Assembly: GCF_012034335.1 (NCBI RefSeq)
Contig: NZ_JAATHJ010000026.1
Coordinates: 1 to 46,394, forward strand
Direction: 5' to 3'
DNA from: Alkalicoccus luteus
GTDB lineage: Bacteria; Bacillota; Bacilli; Bacillales; Salisediminibacteriaceae
Length of the DNA stretch: 46,394 bases
Shown here: positions 15,306-22,265 of the stretch, piece by piece
Layout of the letters: every line of letters begins with the position of its first letter
Numbering within the stretch: position 1 is the stretch's first letter
Made by a program: the position numbers and the translations under genes
Notes under the pieces: model-generated
What the model was told of the DNA's origin: nothing
Databases searched by the model: none
Seen by the model: the letters and a program-made list of their open reading frames with translations, nothing else

Positions 15306-16168
15306 CTGGCAGCTAAAAACGCCTCGATTGTTTTTCGGTCCGGCATTCCGCCCTGCGCGCCAAAGGTCTGTACCGATATCGCTGAAGCTGCGTTTGCCAT
15401 AATGACAGCCTGCTCACAAGTCGCTCCTTCTGCTAATAGCGCTGCGAACACTCCATTGAACGTGTCTCCCGCTCCAGTTGTATCCGTCACCTGAACTCTA
15501 TGACCTGCCACTTGTTTCACTTCATTGCCCGCCCAATAAGCGACACCATTTGCACCGAACGTGGTAATGAGCTTTTCACGGAACTCACCATGTAAGAACA
15601 GCTGCTGTTGCTCACGCTCATTGGGCGTGATCCACGTTGCTTTCTTCCAAACCTCAGCTGGAAGTGCTGCGGCAGGAGCAGGGTTGAGCACAATAGGTAT
15701 CCGATGGCGATGTGCTAATTGGACCGCTGCAGTAACCGCTTCAAGCGGGACTTCAAGTTGAAGAAGCACGACATCACTATTTACCATTACCGATTCCAGC
15801 GACGCAATGGTGTCTGGCGTGACTGATGCATTCGCACCAGGTGACACAATAATGCGATTATCGCCTTCTGTCAGAAGAATCACCGCCGTTCCGGTCGCCT
15901 CCTCTTGTACGATTTTAACGCAGGAAGTATCGATACCAGCCTTCCTTAAATTCGCGAGCATGTCGCTGCCGATGCTGTCATCGCCGACGGCGCCGATCAT
16001 TGTCACGTCCGCCCCAGCTTTAGCGGCAGCGACGGCCTGATTCGCTCCTTTCCCGCCAGGAACGGTTCGAAAGCGTCCGCCGATCAGCGTCTCTCCCTGT
16101 TCGGGTATCCGATCCGTTTCCGTTACCATATCGACATTAATGCTTCCAATCACTAAAACGCGACCCAT
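15293..16168 (-). CDS. rbsK: Ribokinase
   Basis: This 291-residue PfkB-family sugar kinase is predicted to phosphorylate ribose to ribose 5-phosphate with ATP. Both signatures are present: the N-terminal GGRFRTVPGGKGANQAVAAA (sugar-binding loop) and the C-terminal DTTGAGDTFNGVFAA with the catalytic Asp in GAGD. The opening GSINVDMVTETDRIPEQGET is typical of RbsK. The length fits. GGAGAGGG precedes the ATG. It lies 23 bases after the keto-acid decarboxylase gene on the same strand, with no rbsD or ribose transporter beside it, which is unusual. A related PfkB substrate such as deoxyribose cannot be excluded. Confidence 0.88.
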   Translation of the reverse strand: MGRVLVIGSINVDMVTETDRIPEQGETLIGGRFRTVPGGKGANQAVAAAKAGADVTMIGAVGDDSIGSDMLANLRKAGIDTSCVKIVQEEATGTAVILLTEGDNRIIVSPGANASVTPDTIASLESVMVNSDVVLLQLEVPLEAVTAAVQLAHRHRIPIVLNPAPAAALPAEVWKKATWITPNEREQQQLFLHGEFREKLITTFGANGVAYWAGNEVKQVAGHRVQVTDTTGAGDTFNGVFAALLAEGATCEQAVIMANAASAISVQTFGAQGGMPDRKTIEAFLAARRPE

Positions 16169-16191
16169 GATGCCCTCTCCTTAACAAAAAA

Positions 16192-17808
16192 TTATGAACG
16201 TAGCGTCTCATTTAATTTATTTAAATGCATAGGAGCATCTGTCCAATCTTCCACGATCAGTTCAATGAACCGTTTTTTCTCACCGGACTGGAGCACCTTC
16301 TGCAAATCACCGGCTGTTTTTACGCTCGCATACTTAAAATCAGGTGCAAAACCTTCCACGAGCTTCTGATAATCCCACTCCGGTATATCGTTGTAGCTTG
16401 CGTCCGGCCGGGGCGGGTGCAGCTTTCGTTCGACCGTGTACCCTTTATTGTTCAGCAGAATCACGGTAACATCCAAATCCTCCGCTGTAAAGGTGCTCAG
16501 TTCCTGGAACGTCAGCTGGGCCGCGCCGTCACCAATCAGGCACCACGTGTGTCCGTCTCTTCCCGCTGCTGCCGCACCTAGAGCAGCCGGCAGCGCGTAG
16601 CCGATGCTCTGCCACGAGCCTTGTGCGATCATGCGAACGTTATCGCTCAGAGGTACGTATGGCATGCCGTACGAGAGTGTCCCGGTATCCACCGACACGA
16701 CATCACCCGATGCGATTGCTTCTGATAACAATTGATAGTAAATGTCGGTTTGGAGCGGGTCATCCTCGGTAAACGTCCGCTTCTCCTTTTGCTGCAGAGG
16801 CTTTTGGTGGAAGGCGAGCTCCTCTTTTTTCATCAGTTCTTCCAGTACGCGAATCATCGGTGCCTCTTCAATGATGTCGCCAAATATCACAACGTGATCG
16901 TGATATAAATCAATTCGTTTTTCCTCGGGTAGCTCTGCGGTGAATTTCGCCGTATTAAAGTCAGACAGCAGGAGTCCTGCTGTGACAATTACCTCTGATT
17001 TTTCAATAAATGACGTGACGTCTTCTTCTCCAAACTGTCCGCCATACGTACCGATGTAATGCGGATCGCTTTCCGGAAAGGCACTTTTCGCCTGCATCGA
17101 CTGGGCTGTCGGCAGCTGATAGTGCCTGCTGAAGGCAATAACCGCATCTTCAAGAAAGTAGCGCGACGTCAGCAGATCAACGAGCAGCACGGCACGATCG
17201 GTTTCACTGAGCGCCTTGTAAATCGCATCCGCCGCCCATTCGCTGTTAATGGCTTCCTGCTCTGTACCAGCCAGCGGCTCCGGCAGGTCAATTGTCGCTT
17301 CTGCCACATCCTGCGGTATGTCTAAATAAACGGGAAGCCGCTTTTCCACCGCCTGCTGAACCGCAAGCGGAATTTCCTCCGCGGCATTATCTTCCGTAAT
17401 CCGCACCGCTTTCACGGTCACATTTTCGTGCATGCGCCGAAACACGTCCAGATCCCCGTTCATGAGCGTATGATGAACCAGCTTCCCTTCTTCATGTGCA
17501 GCCGAGTCCGGCGAACCAGCAATGTGAATGATCGGCACCTGCTCACTGAAGGCACCGGCCGTTGCGTTCATTGCGCTTAAATCTCCTACACCAAACGCAG
17601 TCAATATCGCCCCGGCTCCTTTTACGCGGGCATAGCCATCGGCCGCATAGCCGGCGTTCAGCTCATTGCGGTTCGTAATCATCCGTATATCGTCTCTCGT
17701 TTCCAGCTCGTCATACAGCGTGAAGTTATAGTCTCCCGGAACACCAAACACCGTTATGACTCCGGCATCACGCAAACAATCAAATACCAGCTTTGCTATC
17801 GTCGTCAT
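16192..17808 (-). CDS. Thiamine-diphosphate 2-keto acid decarboxylase (pyruvate/indolepyruvate decarboxylase type)
   Basis: This 538-residue ThDP enzyme is expected to convert a 2-keto acid to an aldehyde plus CO2. The family's catalytic residues are all visible: E49 in NRNELNAGYAADGYAR, the HH pair 112-113 in KLVHHTLMNGD, and the ThDP/Mg motif from GDGAAQLTFQELSTF to NNKGYT. The conserved LHPPRPDASYNDIPEWDY and the length fit the pyruvate / phenylpyruvate / branched-chain keto-acid decarboxylase group rather than acetolactate synthase. The substrate cannot be set from sequence alone. AGGAGGTGCAGG precedes the ATG. It probably shares a transcript with rbsK downstream. Confidence 0.9.
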   Translation of the reverse strand: MTTIAKLVFDCLRDAGVITVFGVPGDYNFTLYDELETRDDIRMITNRNELNAGYAADGYARVKGAGAILTAFGVGDLSAMNATAGAFSEQVPIIHIAGSPDSAAHEEGKLVHHTLMNGDLDVFRRMHENVTVKAVRITEDNAAEEIPLAVQQAVEKRLPVYLDIPQDVAEATIDLPEPLAGTEQEAINSEWAADAIYKALSETDRAVLLVDLLTSRYFLEDAVIAFSRHYQLPTAQSMQAKSAFPESDPHYIGTYGGQFGEEDVTSFIEKSEVIVTAGLLLSDFNTAKFTAELPEEKRIDLYHDHVVIFGDIIEEAPMIRVLEELMKKEELAFHQKPLQQKEKRTFTEDDPLQTDIYYQLLSEAIASGDVVSVDTGTLSYGMPYVPLSDNVRMIAQGSWQSIGYALPAALGAAAAGRDGHTWCLIGDGAAQLTFQELSTFTAEDLDVTVILLNNKGYTVERKLHPPRPDASYNDIPEWDYQKLVEGFAPDFKYASVKTAGDLQKVLQSGEKKRFIELIVEDWTDAPMHLNKLNETLRS

Positions 17809-17889
17809 CCTGCACCTCCTGAAAGATCTCTTACTGCCATTCCCGATTCCAGCTTCCGGTACGCCTTTTTAGTACGGACTCTATGTCTC

Positions 17890-18035
17890 TATTCGTAACT
17901 CAGCACCGCTATTCACACCGGTACCCTCGTCTAAGAGGCGGGTTTTGCCCGTTACGAGGTGCGATCTGACTTTTATGAGGAGGCTTTCGTTCTTTACGAG
18001 GTACTTTTCCTGCTTTTACGAGAAACCTCCTTGCG
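17890..18035. repeat. 21-nt period array, first copy of a 227-bp duplication
   Basis: Cores start at 17890 (TATTCGTAAC), 17910 (TATTCACACC), 17931 (CTAAGAGG), 17952 (TTACGAGG), 17973 (TTATGAGG), 17994 (TTACGAGG) and 18016 (TTACGAGA). Spacing is 20-22 nt, and the orientation switches after the second unit, as in the 10.76-kb array. It lies upstream of the decarboxylase gene. Confidence 0.75.
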
Positions 18036-18037
18036 AC

Positions 18038-18101
18038 GCTTTCGGCTCCCGGCCGAAAGCCTCCTTCTAGTAAGTATGAAAGCTTCGGACACTTCCGAAG
18101 C
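18038..18101. repeat. Two palindromic hairpins between the array copies
   Basis: GCTTTCGGC (18038-18046) pairs with GCCGAAAGC (18052-18060), and GCTTCGGA (18082-18089) with TCCGAAGC (18094-18101). The stems belong to the CTTTCG and CTTCGG families of the 10.7-11.1 kb region. Confidence 0.7.
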
Positions 18102-18116
18102 GCCCACCTTCATCAC

Positions 18117-18255
18117 TATTCGCAACTCAATCCTGCTATTCGCACCGGTACCCCCGTTTACGAGGCGTGTTTTACTCGTTACGAGGTGCGATCTGCTTTT
18201 TATGAGGAGGCTTTCGCTTTTTACGAGGTCCTTTTCCTCATATACGAGAAACCGC
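18117..18255. repeat. 21-nt period array, second copy of a 227-bp duplication
   Basis: Cores at 18117, 18137, 18158, 18179, 18200, 18221 and 18242 lie 226-227 bases after their counterparts in 17890-18016. Between the two copies, not only the cores but also parts of the intervening bases match (for example GAGGTGCGATCTG at 17956 and 18183). That indicates a block duplication rather than independent growth. Confidence 0.75.
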
Positions 18256-18290
18256 CATCTTCAACCGACTCGTTACGCCTCCTCTTCCAC

Positions 18291-18325
18291 AAAAAAACAG
18301 CCCCCTTCATGCGAAAGGGGGCTGT
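18291..18325 (-). terminator. Terminator of the 5'-nucleotidase gene
   Basis: An 11-bp perfect stem, ACAGCCCCCTT (18297-18307) with AAGGGGGCTGT (18315-18325), is followed on the minus strand by a seven-base T-run. Confidence 0.92.
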
Positions 18326-18334
18326 CGCGATTGA

Positions 18335-20245
18335 TTATTCAGCTGCTGTATCGACGATGCGTCCTTCTACGTCGTAGTCTACTTCGCCGAGGTCCTCCAT
18401 GTAGTCACGGAGCATTTCCCAGTCAGTGAAGCCGACAATCGTTACGCGTCCGTCATCGTTAATATCTGCGAAGACATCGTAGCCGTCGCCGCCGCCAGCG
18501 GTGAAGTTGTTCGTTGCGATCGTGTGCATCGTATCGTCACGGGCGATTTCTTCGCCGTCAACGGTGATGGATTCCACACGCTCGCCTGCTTCATTGTCGC
18601 TGCTGTAGACGATTTCGGTTCCGTCAGACACGTGCAGGAATCCGCCGTTTTCGTTCGGTGCTTCAGAGACGCTTAATTCAAACGCTTCGTAAAGCTCGTC
18701 CCCTGTGATATCCATGAGCGCGAGTCGGTTACCGAATGGCTGAACAGTAATCACGTCACCGATCGACGGTGTGCCTGCTGCGAGTGCTTCGCGGATCCCG
18801 CCGCCGTTTTGAACTGCCATGATCACATCGTCATCAGCTGTCAGAGCTGCATCCAGCTGCCCGTCTGTAATCAGGTTACCGAGCGCTGTTTCATTCGCAC
18901 GTACGCTGACATCGCTTCCGGTTCCTAGACGCGGGTTCGGCAGGTCGTTTACGATTGTGGCATTAACCGGCGTGTTCTGCAGCTCTTCTACTGCTGCTGT
19001 AAATGGCTCAAGCATTTCTGCCGCTGTTGGGTCTGCCTCAAACTCTTCAGAAGCATACAGCTCGCCGTCGACGCCTGTAACAACACCGTCACGGTCAAAT
19101 ACGACGTTCATCGCACCGAGATGCTCTCCGTATTCACCGGCCTGGCCAATAACTGTCGGCTCCATTGGCTCACCGTCTGCATTCTCTTCAACGAGAAGCG
19201 GCGGCTCTACTCTATCATGGCTGTGGCCGCCGATGATCACATCGATGCCTTCCACATTTGCTGCGAGCGTCTGGTCACTGATCGTACCGGAGAAGTTCAG
19301 GTGCGTCAACGCCACAATCTTATCGACGCCTTCTTCCTGGAGGTTGGCTACTGCTTCTTCTGCGGCTTCCAAGTAATCCGTAAACAAAACATTTTCCGGG
19401 CTGGAGATCGTTTCTGTATCTTCCGTATTTAATCCGAAAATACCGATTTCTTCCCCGTCCTGCTCGACGATGATGCCGTCATAGATATTGCTGTCTTCTG
19501 CATCGCGAGTGATGCCGCCCTGAACGAGGTGATCAAATCCAGGGTCTCCGGAGAAATCCATGTTGGCTGCAACGATTGGGAACTCTGCAGCTTCGAAGAA
19601 TTCCACCAGCTCCGGGTGTCCATCGTCCGGATCGCCGAGATCAAACTCGTGGTTACCGGGAACGAACGCGTCATAGCCCATGTAGTTCATGAACTGCACA
19701 GAGTCCTGACCGCGGAACTCGTTAAAGTAAAGCGTACCGGAGAACACGTCGCCTGCATCAAGAAGCAACCCTTCCCCGTACTCTTCCTGTGCTGCTTCAT
19801 AGGCCGTTACGAGATGCGGGAACGCATCGGTGCGTCCATGGTTATCATTTGTATGGAAAATACTTAATTCAAATTCATAGTAGTCAAAGTCAAGCTCTTC
19901 TGCTCCAACCGTCAGTGTACCGGTTTCCCCGCGAAGCGAGTCATGTGTCACGGTTACTTCCGAGCGGTCGCTTTTGTTTACTTCTACATCCAGATCTCCG
20001 ACATCGATTGCTTCCCCGTCTTCATCCACAACCGATACGTCGACAATTCGCTCCAGCGGAAGTCCTGCCGGATACGTCTTATCAAACGAAATGGAAAAGC
20101 TTTCTGCATCGATCACGTCTACGTTTTCAACGGCGCGATGTGGTCCTTTTCCGTTACTGTTTCCCGGACCTTCTGCTGCCACCGTTCCTGTCATGGCGAT
20201 CATGCTTATTGCCAATACCCCTGCTGCACTACGTTTAAATTTCAT
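18335..20245 (-). CDS. Secreted 5'-nucleotidase / cyclic phosphodiesterase
   Basis: This 636-residue exported metallophosphoesterase probably releases phosphate from extracellular nucleotides. After a signal peptide (MKFKRSAAGVLAISMIAMTG, cleaved near VAAEG) comes a ~100-residue beta domain and then the metal-binding blocks FHTNDNHGRTDAF, LLDAGDVFSG, GNHEFDLG and GGHSHD. The C-terminal 5'-nucleotidase domain holds RANETALGNLITDG and NGGGIREAL. There is no LPXTG or membrane anchor, so it is likely free or loosely wall-bound. The ATG at 20245 has AGGAGG nine bases upstream; an earlier in-frame start at 20281 lacks one. A 29-nt hairpin lies in the leader (20290-20318). Confidence 0.92.
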   Translation of the reverse strand: MKFKRSAAGVLAISMIAMTGTVAAEGPGNSNGKGPHRAVENVDVIDAESFSISFDKTYPAGLPLERIVDVSVVDEDGEAIDVGDLDVEVNKSDRSEVTVTHDSLRGETGTLTVGAEELDFDYYEFELSIFHTNDNHGRTDAFPHLVTAYEAAQEEYGEGLLLDAGDVFSGTLYFNEFRGQDSVQFMNYMGYDAFVPGNHEFDLGDPDDGHPELVEFFEAAEFPIVAANMDFSGDPGFDHLVQGGITRDAEDSNIYDGIIVEQDGEEIGIFGLNTEDTETISSPENVLFTDYLEAAEEAVANLQEEGVDKIVALTHLNFSGTISDQTLAANVEGIDVIIGGHSHDRVEPPLLVEENADGEPMEPTVIGQAGEYGEHLGAMNVVFDRDGVVTGVDGELYASEEFEADPTAAEMLEPFTAAVEELQNTPVNATIVNDLPNPRLGTGSDVSVRANETALGNLITDGQLDAALTADDDVIMAVQNGGGIREALAAGTPSIGDVITVQPFGNRLALMDITGDELYEAFELSVSEAPNENGGFLHVSDGTEIVYSSDNEAGERVESITVDGEEIARDDTMHTIATNNFTAGGGDGYDVFADINDDGRVTIVGFTDWEMLRDYMEDLGEVDYDVEGRIVDTAAE

Positions 20246-20289
20246 GCATCTTGGCCTCCTATGTAGAAAAGTAGCGTACACTCTTCATT

Positions 20290-20318
20290 CTATTGGGAGC
20301 GCATTCATCGCTCAATAG
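20290..20318 (-). promoter_or_regulatory. Hairpin in the 5'-nucleotidase leader
   Basis: CTATT (20290-20294) pairs with AATAG (20314-20318) and GAGCG (20297-20301) with CGCTC (20309-20313), leaving a 2-nt bulge and a 7-nt loop. No T-run follows. It may be an operator or an mRNA-stabilising structure. Confidence 0.4.
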
Positions 20319-20452
20319 GATGATTTAATGAATCGAAGTCACAAATAGGCCAAAAAACAGCCTGAAACCGTAACAAAGTGACAAAAGGCACTGATCCTTA
20401 GACCCTATGTCAATAAATGTATCCTATTACTTTAGCACTGAACAGGACCGCA

Positions 20453-20461
20453 TGCTATACT
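20453..20461 (+). promoter_or_regulatory. Extended -10 promoter of the rhodanese gene
   Basis: TG-C-TATACT (20453-20461) is a canonical extended -10 element. No good -35 is seen, which is usual for this class. The transcript would start about 15 bases before the ATG, giving a very short leader that begins almost at the ribosome-binding site GAGGAGG. Confidence 0.65.
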
Positions 20462-20483
20462 GTCTGCGAGGAGGACGATACCA

Positions 20484-20873
20484 ATGAAAAAGCTGATATA
20501 CGCCCTGCCGCTTCTGTTGTTTGCCGCCTGCGGGAATGATGAATCCGCGATGGAGGAAATGAGCACTGATGAGTTGCAGGAGCACATATATGAAGATGGA
20601 TTTGACGACGAGGTGCTCTACCTCGACGTTCGGGAAGAAGACGAATTCGCAGAGAAACACATCAGCGGATTCACGAATATTCCGATGAATGACGTCATGG
20701 AAGATCCGGCGATTGTCGGCGAGGATCAGGAGGTCATTATTCTCTGCCAGACGCAAAACCGCAGCATCGAAGTTGGAGAGCATCTGATCGAGAACGGCTA
20801 TGACGCCGATCACCTGACCGTCGTGATGGGCGGAATAGCCGATTATGAAGGGGATACCGTGGCAGAAGAATAA
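20484..20873 (+). CDS. Rhodanese-domain lipoprotein
   Basis: This is a 129-residue protein with a lipoprotein signal (MKKLIYALPLLLFAAC, C16) and a single rhodanese domain. The domain begins at STDELQEHI and shows YLDVREEDEFAEKHISGFTN. The active-site loop is CQTQNRS with C88, so sulfur transfer is chemically possible. The loop is six residues long like sulfurtransferases. It would act on the outer face of the membrane, where its acceptor is unknown. GAGGAGG precedes the ATG, and an intrinsic terminator follows the stop, so it is monocistronic. Confidence 0.9.
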   Translation: MKKLIYALPLLLFAACGNDESAMEEMSTDELQEHIYEDGFDDEVLYLDVREEDEFAEKHISGFTNIPMNDVMEDPAIVGEDQEVIILCQTQNRSIEVGEHLIENGYDADHLTVVMGGIADYEGDTVAEE

Positions 20874-20880
20874 GGAGGAA

Positions 20881-20906
20881 AGCCGCCATAATCGGCGGCT
20901 TTTTTA
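20881..20906 (+). terminator. Terminator of the rhodanese gene
   Basis: AGCCGCC (20881-20887) pairs with GGCGGCT (20894-20900), followed by a T-run to 20905. Confidence 0.9.
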
Positions 20907-20923
20907 TGTAACAGGCGGTGCGC

Positions 20924-20970
20924 TATTCGTACTTGAAGTCGTCGTATTAACCTCGTACGTATGATTCTCT
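20924..20970. repeat. Short 21-nt period array remnant
   Basis: TATTCGTACTTG at 20924 is followed 21 bases later by TATTAACC (20945) and then TATGATTC (about 20961). It looks like a two- to three-unit degenerate member of the TATTCGTA family. Confidence 0.4.
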
Positions 20971-21017
20971 CCGTTTTTCTTTTTATCTACGTAACACAAC
21001 CACATTTCTCTTTAATG

Positions 21018-21078
21018 TGATATCATTAATTAGCATATAGAGTCATTAACGATATCATTTGCTTGATAAATATCACTA
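21018..21078 (+). promoter_or_regulatory. Repeated GATATCA boxes before the Fic gene
   Basis: TGATATCATTAA (21018-21029), GATATCATTT (21051-21060) and a weaker AATATCAC (about 21069-21076) lie in the 80 bases before the ribosome-binding site. The spacing suggests a multi-site operator. The Fic protein has a C-terminal winged helix and could bind here (inference). Confidence 0.45.
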
Positions 21079-21095
21079 TAAACGGAGGAGTTCTT

Positions 21096-22202
21096 ATGAA
21101 AAAGCCTTATCAGCTGCCTCTGCTCCCTGTCACCTTCCCCCCGGAAACAGAACTGACCTTTTATAAAAAAACAGTAGATACGATGACAACACTCGAAAAA
21201 CTGAAACAGCGCCTTCACTATTCCCCGGTCCATGAGAACTTTATTCAGCTGTTAACACTGAATGAATCTGTACAATCGACTCGAATCGAAGGTACACAAG
21301 TTACGTTTAGTGAAATGCTTGAAGACAACATTGATCTCAGCGCAGACTGGAAGCGTGTCGAAGTAAGGAACTATCAGCAGGCGTTAACACGAGGCGTGGA
21401 ACATATTCAAAATGGCTATCCCCTGACAGAACGGCTCATTCGGGAGATGCATGACATATTAATGCAGGATGCTCGCGGCTCTGGAGGTGCAGCGGGCAGC
21501 TATCGCCGAATTCAGAATTTCAGTGGGCCTTCCAACAACATGAGCGAAGCCTCCTATGTACCACCAGAACCACAGACGATGAATGAGTACATGACTAATT
21601 TGGAGAGGTACATCAATGGTCATCCTTATCAAAAGGAAAGTGAAGAACAGCTTCACCCGCTTATAAAATCTGCCATTATCCATGCACAGTTCGAATCGAT
21701 TCATCCATTTTTAGACGGAAACGGCCGGCTGGGAAGAATTTTAATTGTCCTTTACCTTTTGCAAGAGAAGGTTATTGACACCCCCACTTTCTTTTTAAGT
21801 GAAGAACTTGAAAAGGAACGCTTTAAATATTATGCGATGCTGAACGGTGTGCGGGCTATCGGCAAGCAGGAGCCTGACTGGAAGAACTGGATCCTGTTTT
21901 ATCTCGATGCAGCGAAACGTATGGCCTGGCAGCATGAACGGAAGCTGCAGCAAGCTGACGATTTATATGAGCAAGGTCTTCGAGATCTGGATCAGCTTTC
22001 GCTTCAACAAGTCTGGAAGTCATTTTTCCTGCATCCGGTAGCCAACGTGCATCAGCTCTCTGAAACCACAGGCCTTGCCGCCTCTACCGTGCGCAAAGCA
22101 CTTAGAACGCTGACAGATCGGCACATGCTTTTTGGTGATGACCGCGAACGCAGCCGCCGCTACTACCATTATGATCTTATTCGTATTATGACCTCCGAAT
22201 AA
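21096..22202 (+). CDS. Fic family protein with self-inhibitory motif and winged helix
   Basis: This is a 368-residue Fic-fold protein, expected to transfer AMP or a related group to a protein target. The catalytic motif HPFLDGNGRLGR is intact (203-214). The N-terminal inhibitory motif (S/T)xxxE(G/N) is present as STRIEG (S61, E65, G66), so this is a class II, self-restrained Fic. The N-terminal Fic_N-like region and a C-terminal winged-helix segment (about 300-360, HQLSETTGLAASTVRKALRTLTD) suggest an AMPylator that also binds DNA. The ATG at 21096 has GGAGGAG seven bases upstream; the in-frame ATG at 21063 has no such site. It is a lone gene with its own terminator; no partner antitoxin is seen. 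Confidence 0.92.
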   Translation: MKKPYQLPLLPVTFPPETELTFYKKTVDTMTTLEKLKQRLHYSPVHENFIQLLTLNESVQSTRIEGTQVTFSEMLEDNIDLSADWKRVEVRNYQQALTRGVEHIQNGYPLTERLIREMHDILMQDARGSGGAAGSYRRIQNFSGPSNNMSEASYVPPEPQTMNEYMTNLERYINGHPYQKESEEQLHPLIKSAIIHAQFESIHPFLDGNGRLGRILIVLYLLQEKVIDTPTFFLSEELEKERFKYYAMLNGVRAIGKQEPDWKNWILFYLDAAKRMAWQHERKLQQADDLYEQGLRDLDQLSLQQVWKSFFLHPVANVHQLSETTGLAASTVRKALRTLTDRHMLFGDDRERSRRYYHYDLIRIMTSE

Positions 22203-22214
22203 ACGTGCATGCTT

Positions 22215-22247
22215 CCGCGCAGGCCAGCTTCGAGCCTGTGCGGTTTT
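22215..22247 (+). terminator. Terminator of the fic gene
   Basis: CCGCGCAGGC (22215-22224) pairs with GCCTGTGCGG (22234-22243), including one G-T pair, followed by TTTT. Confidence 0.85.
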
Positions 22248-22265
22248 AACTCACCGGCCGAATCA

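Noticed and set aside
17959-18429. ORFs reading YEEAF/YEVLF across the second array locus
   Set aside because: Same repeat artefact; the frame runs through two hairpins and into the terminator and coding end of the 5'-nucleotidase gene.
20427-20813. Minus-strand ORF opposite the rhodanese gene
   Set aside because: Overlaps a gene with promoter, ribosome-binding site, lipobox and terminator; the antisense frame has none of these.
21096-22202. Fic toxin-antitoxin pair
   Set aside because: No small antitoxin gene is adjacent; the inhibitory motif is built into the same protein.
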